A stretch of 64,000 bases of DNA. Source: Galdieria partita (Eukaryota; Rhodophyta; Bangiophyceae; Galdieriales; Galdieriaceae). The notes beneath the pieces were generated by a model, which was given only the letters and a program-made list of their open reading frames with translations, had not been told where the DNA came from and made no database searches. The stretch lies in assembly GCA_025991245.1 (NCBI GenBank), contig BQMJ01000018.1, positions 186,001 to 250,000 on the forward strand. The letters are read 5' to 3'. Both the position numbers and the translations under genes were made by a program. This document shows, piece by piece, positions 42,966-51,709 of the stretch (position 1 is the stretch's first letter; each line of letters begins with the position of its first letter).

Positions 42966-43849
42966 ATGAATTTCTCAGAATATTCAAGACGCCTTTTTCG
43001 TCTCGGAGAACTTGATTTTGATTATGCTTTTTGGCAAGTTTTAAACCTGTGCTTGTCACCTTCAAGAGTATACAGAAATACCAAATATCATAGGCAAACG
43101 AAGAATCAATGGGCCCGCGATGGTTTGTTGTAACTATCTATCACTCTCATAGCTCTACTTGATTGAAATATTTTTTAGATCCTGCGTTTCTTCTTATACT
43201 GATATATTTGGTTGTGATAGTCAACCTTGCTTATCTTGTTTGCTTTCAAATCCGTGGCATTTCACTACTTGGGTACCTTCTCAAAGATGTCTTCTCGTTT
43301 ATATTTATTGGTTGCTTGGTAACTTTCACTTTTTGGTTCTTTTGTAACTATTTTCTTAGATTGCCTGGAATGGTGAGGAAAGTTTCTATTCTTCTTTCTA
43401 TGTCGTTTAGTACTCAGTTTTTAGGCTGTGGAAACCCGAGTTGAATGGCTATATGCATTTGATGTTCATTGCAATAGCTTTCTTCTATTTGCCTTGGTTA
43501 ATTATGTATTTCGTTATTTTCTTCTGCCCATATTATATGACAAAGGTTGTACATGGGTTGGCGAAAGATATTTCATATTGCGATCAATTGACACATTGTA
43601 ATAGGTCCAATTTCCTTGTTTTTCTCCAATTTTATCTATTTTACATCAATTTGCTCTTATGTATATATTACCTTCTTAGGATACGATATACTACCTTTCT
43701 TAAGACGTACCCATTATTTACTTTATCTAATACTACCGGTAAGCGCATTCATTGCCACTTCATGTAGAAGAAATGAAGTTTTTCTTCAGAATGCAGTTTT
43801 GCTTATTTCAACATGCTTGTCTGGAGTAGAACTATGGAAACCATTATAG
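42966..43849 (+). CDS. UNC50: UNC50 family Golgi membrane protein
   Basis: UNC50 (yeast Gmh1) is a multi-pass Golgi membrane protein linked to Arf-GEF function and receptor traffic. Exons 42966-43122, 43179-43372, 43425-43545 and 43605-43849 join in frame (introns 56, 52 and 59 bp) to 238 residues. Diagnostic parts: LDFDYAFWQVLNLCLSPSRV, YRNTKYHRQTKNQWARDDPA, VEWLYAFDVHCNSFLLFALV, and ITFLGYDILPFLRRTHYLLY. Five hydrophobic segments follow the N-terminal block. Without splicing only short hydrophobic ORFs appear, so an unspliced reading would miss this gene. Start MNFSEYSRRLFRLGE. Confidence 0.95.
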
Positions 43850-44054
43850 TCTCACTTAAATGTTCTCGTAATATGTCAGCTAAGCTCTCGTATAACATTA
43901 ACATAAAATCTTCATTCGCTAGCGCACCCTCGTGTGGACTGTTCTCGATGATTCGCAGTGGGGGCCATCCCAAGGATTCGGTTTTTGTTTGTTGGAGACG
44001 CCGAGTGTGTGTCTTACTTCTGGTAGCCCTTATTCAACCCTTGTTGTAACGTTT

Positions 44055-45290
44055 ATGGAAGTTGCTGTCCAGAAAGCGATAAATTCTCGTTCTAGGAACG
44101 AAGTAAAAGAGTTATATTTGGATAATCAGTGTAGAACCTCGAAACCGGCGGGTCTCGAAGATTTCTCGTCGTTAACCTTTCTTTCGCTTAATAATATAGG
44201 ATTAACTTCCTTGGAAGGTTTGCCAAGGCTTCCTAAGCTTACCACTTTAGAGACTTCGGATAACATGATATCGACAGGTCTCTCTGTACTTGCGAACGCA
44301 GCACCTCGATTGGAAGTTCTAAAACTAGGAGGGAATCGTTTGGCTAACTTTAAAGATTTGGAGTCACTTTCTCGCTTAAAGAATCTTAGAGTTTTGGATC
44401 TTTATGGGAACCCTGTCACCAATTCTACGGATTATCGGGAAAAGGTCTTTGCTATGATTCCTTCACTGGAGATTTTAGACGGCGCAGACAAAGAAGGGAA
44501 CGAAATTGGGTCTGAAGAAGAAGACGAGGAAGAAGAAGTGTTTACAGAAAATGATGTCGCTAGTGTCGAAGACGACGATTATGATCAAATTGACTCGGTG
44601 TTATCGAAGCCTTATGGGCGAATTACTCAGAAAGGGGAGGTCTCTGAAGACGAAAGCTTAGAGGATGTAGAAGATAACTCCGAATCGGAAGAAATGGAGG
44701 ACAGCTATGCAAGAGCGAAGAAGAATATAGGACGTACAAGTAAAGTTCTAACGACTTCTAAAAAGAGCAATTCAGCGAATGATGACGAGGGAGCCATTGG
44801 TTTGAATGGAAAACGTTCGGAAGGAAGATTGAGTCACGCTGCTGCGAAGAAGAATTCCAAGGGAAGTCGTAATGATGATCACGATGAGGAAGAAGATGAT
44901 GAAGAGGACAGAGAAGATGAAAGTGATGAAGACGAAGCGAGTGATGAAGGAGAGCTTGGAGGTTCGTTTGGTGGCGATGATGATGACGACGATGATGATG
45001 ATGACTTGGATGACAATGATGAAATTGACTGGGACTCTCAGGAGGACGAAGACGAACTCAATGACGACGATGAAGACGAGGATGAAGAAGAAGAAGAAGA
45101 AGATGATGATGATGATGAAGAGGACGAGGACGAAGAAGAACCAACTGTGTCCAAGAAAAGACGAGCTGCACAATCCTCAAAGCAAAAGGCTAAAAATATT
45201 GCAAAGGGTCGTGGTGGTGGTGGCCTTCGTGCAGCAGCAAACAAAAGACGTCGTTCTGGTGAAGAATCAAGTGACGATGACGACGAATAA
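44055..45290 (+). CDS. ANP32: ANP32-family acidic leucine-rich nuclear phosphoprotein
   Basis: Single exon, 411 residues from Met 44055 (MEVAVQKAINSRSRNEVKEL); the open frame extends 41 codons upstream but without similarity. The N-terminal leucine-rich repeats (LTFLSLNNIGLTSLEGLPRL, VLKLGGNRLANFKDLESL, NLRVLDLYGNPVTNSTDYRE) and cap VFAMIPSLEILDGADKEGNE match ANP32, which chaperones histones and binds PP2A and mRNA export factors. The C-terminal 250 residues are dominated by Asp and Glu, including runs such as DDDDDDDDDLDDND, and end in a basic cluster (KKRRAAQSSKQKAKN), a probable nuclear signal. The acidic tail is longer than in animal ANP32A. GAT/GAC/GAA-rich DNA here is prone to length change. 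Confidence 0.9.
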   Translation: MEVAVQKAINSRSRNEVKELYLDNQCRTSKPAGLEDFSSLTFLSLNNIGLTSLEGLPRLPKLTTLETSDNMISTGLSVLANAAPRLEVLKLGGNRLANFKDLESLSRLKNLRVLDLYGNPVTNSTDYREKVFAMIPSLEILDGADKEGNEIGSEEEDEEEEVFTENDVASVEDDDYDQIDSVLSKPYGRITQKGEVSEDESLEDVEDNSESEEMEDSYARAKKNIGRTSKVLTTSKKSNSANDDEGAIGLNGKRSEGRLSHAAAKKNSKGSRNDDHDEEEDDEEDREDESDEDEASDEGELGGSFGGDDDDDDDDDDLDDNDEIDWDSQEDEDELNDDDEDEDEEEEEEDDDDDEEDEDEEEPTVSKKRRAAQSSKQKAKNIAKGRGGGGLRAAANKRRRSGEESSDDDDE

Positions 45291-46112
45291 ACTTCTAGAA
45301 AATAATCTTTACTTGTTTCCGAAGCGCTTTGTAATGATATATGTCAACGTTGTGAAGAGCAATGTCAATGGAAGAGCAGTATGAGCAATGCGATTATCTT
45401 TAACAATTTTCTTTTTCCTTATAAAACATTGCCCTTGTAGAAAGTTCTATTTGGAACTTCAATCTGTAAATTGTTGCCTTTTGATACAAGTCGTACCTAA
45501 TTTCTTTGCAATTTTATTGTTCATATCTGCACAACCGTTATGCAGACTAGAGATGTTTATTCACACGAAAGATTCAACTTGAAAGTTCTTGCTAACAAAG
45601 AGGGTAAACGTTGCGAAGGTAATTCAACAACTATATTGTCCTTTTGTTGTAAATTCACTTTGGATAATGCAGGCTTGACTTCACAATAGATGAGAATCTT
45701 CGTTTGGAGTCAGAGAAAACTATATTAGTCTCTTTTACATTCCTAAGCAAAGTGGGTTATTCATATGTAAAGCAAGCTGAAAAGGACAGTAAACGATGCA
45801 ATTTTCTGAAAAAGTTTAAATAAGATTCTAATTTCACAAATTTTCTTGAGTAAAAGGATAACGCAACTAAGCTAGCGCGCCAACTGAGAGCACATACTTC
45901 CTATTCACTTGCTGTCAAAAGGCAACTCAGTATATTGATTTATTGCTCTGGTTATATTCTTCCGTAATAAAAGCTCGTATTAATGTAACTATAGTTGCAC
46001 CTTTCTTTCCATGAACTGTTGAAATGAAACCGAAAACTTCAAATTCCAATCTCCATCAAACATTAATTGGATTGCCATGAATCTCTAAAATCTCGTTTTG
46101 CCTGTGGTTATC
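45291..46112. other. intergenic, 822 bp, no gene seen
   Basis: AT-rich spacer between ANP32 and the light-harvesting gene, both on the plus strand. Short ORFs here have no coding character. No tRNA or repeat was recognised. It is the longest apparently empty stretch before 54 kb apart from the TOP3-UNC50 gap. Confidence 0.55.
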
Positions 46113-47009
46113 ATGATGTCACTTTCATTTGTCTCCTTTCGTTTTTTTCCCACACTTTGTCAAAGCCATCTTTGTTATTATCCTAGTAGAAAAGTTCAAG
46201 GTTGTTTGTCCAATCTTCGAGGCAGTGCAGAAACCCAGCGTATGAGTAAATCTATTCCCTTCTTTCCCAAACCTGAAAGACTGGATGAAAGTATGCCAGG
46301 ATATGCTGGGTATGTATGAAAGGATAGTTGTTACTTTCACAACACTTATCTAAAGCTTGAATAGATTCGATCCTTTAGGGTTTAGTGACAAGTTTGACGT
46401 AAAGTTCTTACAGGAAGCAGAAGTAAAACATTGCCGTATTTGTAGTAAGTATACATTACTAGAGAGTGGATGATTCATCGTCATTTTGTTTCTTGTGCTT
46501 GTTATTATGTAGTGTTGGCTGCTTTGGGTTGGGTTGTTCCTGAATTTTGGCATCTTCCTTCAGAAGTGTTTTCAAATACCAGTCCTTTGGCTGCTCTGGG
46601 ACAAGGTATCTCGTCGGTTTCTGTTGTTTCTTCATAGAATTCATTTGGCTGTTTGTTTCTTTTTCATAGTACCCAAGTTGGGTCTTATCCAGATTCTTTT
46701 GTTAGTGGCAGCCCTTGAAGCAATTTCTCTTGATAAGCTAACTTTTCATCCGGAAAAGGAACCTGGTGATTTTGGTAGGGAACATAATAGAAAATAAAAT
46801 GGAATATCTCAACTTTCTTAGGTTTCGATCCTCTTGGCCTAGGCAAGGGAAATGCAAAAAAGTGGATGCAAACTGCCGAACTCAAGAACGGAAGATTAGC
46901 CATGATTGCTATGGGAGCTTTCTTTCATCAAAACTTGCTAACTAATCAAGGAATATTCGAGCAACTTAAAACGCACAATTTCTTTCCGACGAACTTTCCT
47001 TTGCATTGA
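46113..47009 (+). CDS. light-harvesting chlorophyll-binding protein, red-algal LHCR type
   Basis: Thylakoid antenna protein, in red algae attached to photosystem I. Exons 46113-46309, 46365-46444, 46513-46605, 46670-46774 and 46822-47009 (introns 55, 68, 64 and 47 bp) give 220 residues. After a plastid targeting region comes [15 protein letters not shown], then helix 1 with [17 protein letters not shown], a middle helix [20 protein letters not shown], the loop [11 protein letters not shown], and helix 3 [19 protein letters not shown]. The E-x-x-H/N-x-R chlorophyll-ligating motif is in both outer helices; helix 1 has Cys where many LHCs have Gly or Ala. Size and the three-helix plan match LHCR proteins. 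Start at 46113 or 46116. Confidence 0.94.
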
Positions 47010-47137
47010 ATTTGTGTGGGTTTCTGTTTGGGATTGTCTGTTTTGGATTCCATATTTCCTCCATAAAACTCAGATCTTTTCTGAAGGAACTTCACATGAA
47101 AATAATAATCTCTCTCTTTTTTATTATAATGGTTGCT

Positions 47138-47828
47138 TCATGGATCTTCACACCACGCATTCTCCCTTCGAACTTCTTCCTAACAAGCGACATCAACTAA
47201 CTCTTCGATGCCTAGCTCATATTCACTTACTTCTTCCTCCGGTGTAAAGTCGTTTACGATATTAAACTCTTTTCTTATTTCTTCTGGTTTCTTTCCTTTA
47301 ATCATGTCTGCAACTCTTTTACAAGTTAAATCCAATAAACTCTTAATATCCAAATAGTTAGCGGCCTACGACCATGTTTATTAGCTTGGTTTCATAAACA
47401 ACCCACACAACAACGACATTACCAAAATCAAGTGGAAAAGGGTTGGCTGATCGATATTTAAGAATTCTCTATCCCAACGCTCAATATCCTCCTCAGACTG
47501 AGGAATAGTCTTCAGTAGTGAGTGATATCTACAATATTCGATCACCTACGAGTACAATAGTTACAAAGACTAAGAAAAAGAAAGCAAATAATGAGTTTTG
47601 TCGTACCTTTGCCAGAATTCGTCCTTCAACGTTGGGCAAAGGGATGCTCTCCGTATCTTCCGTGTCTAAAGAAGTTCCGTTCAAAAAAACTAGACTTTTC
47701 GTTTTGAGCAAGTTTTTACCTTCCAGAACATTTTTTATTGTTTCAGAAAGTGAAATAATGCTTGTTTCTATTTCAAAAATTTCATTGTCGCTACTTACAA
47801 GCTTGACAGTTTTACTAGTGTTATTCAT
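47138..47828 (-). CDS. SKP1: SKP1, adaptor of SCF ubiquitin ligases
   Basis: Links F-box proteins to cullin 1. Exons 47828-47607, 47545-47423, 47365-47231 and 47179-47138 (introns 61, 57 and 51 bp, all phase 0) give 173 residues. Start [20 protein letters not shown]; the frame is open 23 codons further but without similarity. BTB/POZ part: [18 protein letters not shown], then [20 protein letters not shown]. The F-box-binding tail [40 protein letters not shown] and [12 protein letters not shown] is complete. A loop of about 20 residues with a Lys- and Thr-containing stretch ([20 protein letters not shown]) lies between strands. The CUL1 partner is encoded at 7.2-9.7 kb. Confidence 0.96.
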
Positions 47829-48054
47829 CCACCACAACTTGGACCAATCCTTAGATGACCAAAAAGACTTGTTGCAATGGCATCCTTTCAATGACACTTG
47901 AAAAAACTTAAAGTTTCACTTCTTGTGTCTTTATTTCAACAACTCTACATACCTATTGAAGTACCTAACTCAAATACAAATAGACATCAAAATTTCATTT
48001 GAACACTCGAACTTCAAACAGTTGAACAGAAAAATAAAAAAAAGTCACATAAAC

Positions 48055-48453
48055 TCAACTATTTTCAAGTTTGTGAAGTCTCTTCTTTTTGTTCCCTTTT
48101 TTGAACGCTTTCTCTTTATGTTTCTTTGATCGTGTACTCTTTCTCTGCTTCTTCTTCTCTTTTGACAACTTCCCGTTTGTTTCTTTGTCAGATTTTTCAA
48201 AGCGTTCTAGATTCTTATTGATTGCTTCCGAGAGGTATCTTTCCCACCACAAGTCATTCCAAACTGTCTTCTGTTCCGCTCCCAAGCCTACTCGATCTTG
48301 TCGTTTCACTACAGATATAGGTTTCGACAGGCCTTGCTCAAATTTACCAAGTTTTTGACCATGTTGCCAACCACACTTGTAAAGTAATTTTGCTCCAAGA
48401 CCGTACTGCTCATACTTATCTTGTATGGTTGTCGTCGTCATATTCTTTCCCAA
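48055..48453 (-). CDS. G-patch domain protein, GPATCH4-like
   Basis: Intronless ORF of 132 residues. The N-terminal G-patch reads KLLYKCGWQHGQKLGKFEQG, then LSKPISVVKRQDRVGLG, followed by TVWNDLWWERYLSEAINKNL; G-patch plus the W-N-x-L-W-W block is the pattern of GPATCH4, a nucleolar protein. The remainder is a Lys-rich tail (KEKKKQRKSTRSKKHKEKA), typical for nucleolar retention. G-patch proteins activate DEAH-box helicases in splicing or ribosome assembly; the partner is not known here. Its start codon is only 12 bp from the start codon of the divergent LanC-like gene, so the two share a very small promoter region. Confidence 0.82.
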   Translation of the reverse strand: MGKNMTTTTIQDKYEQYGLGAKLLYKCGWQHGQKLGKFEQGLSKPISVVKRQDRVGLGAEQKTVWNDLWWERYLSEAINKNLERFEKSDKETNGKLSKEKKKQRKSTRSKKHKEKAFKKGNKKKRLHKLENS

Positions 48454-48465
48454 TTGAATTGTTTC

Positions 48466-49953
48466 ATGGAACGAAGATGTTTTTCTGTTCCTCTACGAGA
48501 TAACTTTGAAGACTCAGAATTTATCCATTTTATACTGAAGGGAGATGGGAAACAAGCTATTAAGACTAAATTCGGAAAAGGCATTTATGAGAGCATTCAG
48601 GTAACTATGGTTCTTCTTTGCCCTCACACGAGTGACATATTTTGTCCCTAGAGCATCGCGCAGGTGATCCAGCAACGCGTCAAGCCTGAAGACGCCAGAA
48701 ACGATCCAACGGTGTACACTGGTACAGCAGGAATTGCTTATTTCTTCTATAGACTAGGCATCAATTCAATATTGGTATGCGCGTATCTTGACATTAGGCG
48801 AAGTGTACCGTAACTCCCTTTTTTGTATTCACTTTTTTGAAGGAACCCAACAAACGTCTGAGTTATCTTGCTCTTGCTGAAGAATACATTGACGCTTCAG
48901 TAAATACTGTAGAGCACTACACTCGAAGAACGAGCAACAGTTTTATGCTAGGGTCTACAGGAGTTTACCTGGTAGCCTTTTTGATATACGACTCTGTTCC
49001 AGAGAAGAAAGAATTATCTCAAAAGTTTTACAGCAGAGTCATATCCTTGACTGACTCATTTCTAATTGTGGACTCAGAGGATGAATTCCTCTATGGAAAG
49101 GCAGGCTTCTTAACTGCTCTAATGTTTTTTCATGGATATAGCAAGGAATGGGAGGCTTGTGCTAGAAAAGTAGCCATGAAACTGTTTGAGAATGGTACAA
49201 ATACTGCGAATATGTCAAATTGGAGTGGGCAGTGTCCTTTGCTTTATCAATGGCACAACAAATATTATCTTGGAGCGGCTCATGGCACAGCTGGCATTAT
49301 TCACAGCTTGTTGTTGATAGCAAATTGCCTAAAAGGTTCCCATTCTTTCTCGGAGAATGCACTCAGGGAAACTTGTGAATTTTTATATTGGCAACAATGT
49401 CCTCATACGAATAACTTTTTTTCTTCATTGGATAGTAAGCGTTCAGAACTTGTTCAGTGGTGTCATGGAGCGCCTGGATTTTTATATGTATTTTGTAAGG
49501 CAGCCGAACATTTCTCGAATATGACATATTTGGAACGGGCCTTGGAAGCTTCTATACCAGTATGGAAATTTGGCTGGTTATTAAAGGGCCCTGGCTTGTG
49601 GTAAGTTGGGAGGGTTCTTTTGGAAACTAAAGATATTGAACATTGTGAATAGTCATGGTATTTCCGGAAATGCTTACTGTTTTCTTCGATTGTTTCGTTG
49701 CTTACAACATTTTCCTTCGATGACGCAAAGGGAGGAACTGTTATTTCAATGTGTTCAACGAGCAGCACAAATGGGTTCATTTCTCATCAGTCATTCATCC
49801 AACTCTATACCCTGCATTCATACAGAATTGGGAATGAGAATGCCTGATAGGCCATTTTCATTGTACGAGGGTATCAGTGGAGCGGGCTGTTTCCTATTGG
49901 ACCTGTTGAATCCATTCGATAGTTACTTTCCATTATTTGATTTGGCTATTTGA
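48466..49953 (+). CDS. LanC-like protein (LANCL family)
   Basis: Eukaryotic relative of the bacterial lanthionine cyclases; animal LANCL proteins add glutathione to dehydroamino acids in damaged proteins. Exons 48466-48600, 48652-48774, 48843-49600 and 49653-49953 (introns 51, 68 and 52 bp) give 438 residues. The alpha-toroid repeats are visible: YTGTAGIAYFFYRLG, MLGSTGVYLVAFLI, YYLGAAHGTAGIIHSLLL, QWCHGAPGFLYVF and LCHGISGNAYCFLRLF, then FSLYEGISGAGCFLLDLL. The zinc ligands appear as the Cys of QWCHGAPG and the Cys-His of LCHGISG, the latter restored by the last splice. Length and motif order match LANCL1/2 and plant GCL proteins. Confidence 0.93.
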
Positions 49954-50051
49954 TGAGGGTGCGTAATTTCCATCTCCCTTTGCTTGAGATTGTGTCAAAG
50001 TGATGATTCTGTGTGATTGTTGTTGGGAAGTGTCAACTTGTTTCAAAGAGC

Positions 50052-50395
50052 ATGTCCAGTTGGAAGGAACGATGGGACTCATGGATGGGAAGAAGTAGCA
50101 GTGAATTTTCTAAAGGTGGAAGCTCATCACCGGAAGGGGGTTCTTCACCGAAGCTTGGAAGTAGTCCTTCTAAAGTAAGTAAAAGTCCACGAACTCAAGA
50201 AGTATGGAGCAAAACTGTTCACCCCTGGGGTCGTTCTTATATGGGCAAGGTAATTAAAATTCTATTGAAGTTGTCAGAATATTTAAAGAGGAAACTTGTT
50301 CTTAGAATCGTTACGACACCGTAAACAAGGAAACAGAAAAGGAGCAAAGTATATTCGAAATACATGACTTTGCCAAGAAGCAAACAAACCAATAA
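50052..50395 (+). CDS. hypothetical small Ser-rich protein, 95 aa
   Basis: Two exons, 50052-50249 and 50306-50395, joined by a 56-bp GT-AG intron in phase 0. The product starts MSSWKERWDSWMGRSSSEFS, has a low-complexity Ser/Gly/Pro middle (GGSSSPEGGSSPKLGSSPSK), then an ordered-looking VWSKTVHPWGRSYMGKNRYD and ends in a charged helix IFEIHDFAKKQTNQ. I recognise no family. Splicing that preserves frame and the conserved-looking WSKTVHPWGRSYMGK block argue for a real gene. Confidence 0.5.
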
Positions 50396-50585
50396 AGACT
50401 GTGTAGTTGTTGTATGAGTGCAGTGCATGCTTCCGGAATTTTCATTGTATAAAGTAGTGCTTTATTTGAAATTTTTGTTGATTTTGGTTGCTATTAGACA
50501 GCACACAGAAAGAATGAATTTGAGTTTCTCAGTTGAATGTTCCCAGTTGTGGTTAAAATTTTCTGATGTCTGGTGGTGACCCTTC

Positions 50586-51677
50586 ATGAGTGACCCTTTG
50601 AAAATGCTGTCAACAAAAAGCAATCTTCAAAGAACAAGTCATCTCACCTCTCTATCAAAACTCTCAAATGAAACTCTATTTTGGTCTTGTCAGGATGAAT
50701 CAGAGAGTATAAAAGGTGAGACAGCCTTTACGTATGAGAAATTCACATTTGTCTTGTTTATCGATGAGTATACTTCCGAAGATCTTGCCTCATCTTTGAC
50801 ATTTGAAGTTTTTGATCAATACGGTTATAAACTCTCAAAAGATATTGAAATGAAAAAAGGGAAAGGAACTAGTTACTATGAACGACGTGCAACGTTTCAA
50901 GTCATCAATTTGTATGAACGAACCGTCAGCGTCCAATACAAATTCTACACCAAAGACCATCACAATAGAATAGAAGACTTTTTTGTCTATATAGGGCTAT
51001 CAAGAAGCAATGTAACAAAGCCTGATATCTTTGCAAGTTGTGTTGTAGTTGAGAATGATTATCATCATGATCCAGTACTTCTTCATCTTGAAATGCCTTG
51101 TTTGACTAGTGCTGAATCGCCTCCATTGATAATTGGTATCTTTCGAGCTATCATAGATAGTAATACAACGGGAAGTCATGGAGACTGGATCTATAAAAAT
51201 GAAAGTTGTTCATTTCAAGCTTTTGAAAGTTTCTTTGATGATTCTATGAGTATTATTGACAAGAAAGAATTGAATACTACAAATGAGGATTGTTTTGGTT
51301 TTCAAAAGGACGCTTTGGACTCATACAAAGAAGTTCGAGAAAAACTGACAAGAGTGAGAAAACGCATTATTGGCAAGAGCAAAAGGACTGTTTTTTACAC
51401 TATTACCAAGGAAGATTTGATCGATTTCTTTCTACTTCCGAGGGATGAAGTTGCACAAGAGTTGGGAATTTGTGTAACGCTTCTGAAAAAGATTTGTCGG
51501 AAGAATGGAATCAAGCAGTGGCCTTATCGGAGACTGAAAAACGTGGATGCCAGGTTGAACTCTTTACGGCGACTCTTAGCCACACCGGACTTGGTTTCCA
51601 AAAATAGAGACAAATTTTGTGAAGAATTTCATTTGCTGTCGAGTGAAAGGGAAAAGATTCTACATGGCAATGAATAA
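50586..51677 (+). CDS. RWP-RK domain transcription factor
   Basis: Intronless, 363 residues. The C-terminal RWP-RK domain (about residues 270-325) reads TITKEDLIDFFLLPRDEVAQ, then ELGICVTLLKKICRKNGIKQ and WPYRRLKNVDARLNSLRRLL: the pattern of a helix-turn-helix with LKK-CR, then WPYR. Here QWPYRRL replaces the textbook RWPYRKL. RWP-RK proteins include NIN-like nitrate regulators and RKD gamete factors of green plants; this one lacks a PB1 domain and so is nearer to RKD or minus-dominance types in layout. The N-terminal 200 residues look beta-rich (FTFVLFIDEYTSEDLASSLT, FQVINLYERTVSVQYKFYT) and I do not recognise the fold. Confidence 0.88.
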   Translation: MSDPLKMLSTKSNLQRTSHLTSLSKLSNETLFWSCQDESESIKGETAFTYEKFTFVLFIDEYTSEDLASSLTFEVFDQYGYKLSKDIEMKKGKGTSYYERRATFQVINLYERTVSVQYKFYTKDHHNRIEDFFVYIGLSRSNVTKPDIFASCVVVENDYHHDPVLLHLEMPCLTSAESPPLIIGIFRAIIDSNTTGSHGDWIYKNESCSFQAFESFFDDSMSIIDKKELNTTNEDCFGFQKDALDSYKEVREKLTRVRKRIIGKSKRTVFYTITKEDLIDFFLLPRDEVAQELGICVTLLKKICRKNGIKQWPYRRLKNVDARLNSLRRLLATPDLVSKNRDKFCEEFHLLSSEREKILHGNE

Positions 51678-51709
51678 ACAATAATGCCAAGTCATTGTAC
51701 AGCCAAGGG

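Noticed and set aside
43159-43767. Three separate hydrophobic ORFs on the plus strand
   Set aside because: They are unspliced shadows of UNC50; splicing three short introns gives a single clear UNC50 protein.
45038-45244. Minus-strand ORF consisting of long Ser runs
   Set aside because: It is the reverse complement of the Asp/Glu triplet array in ANP32; runs of Ser arise from GAT/GAC/GAA read backwards.
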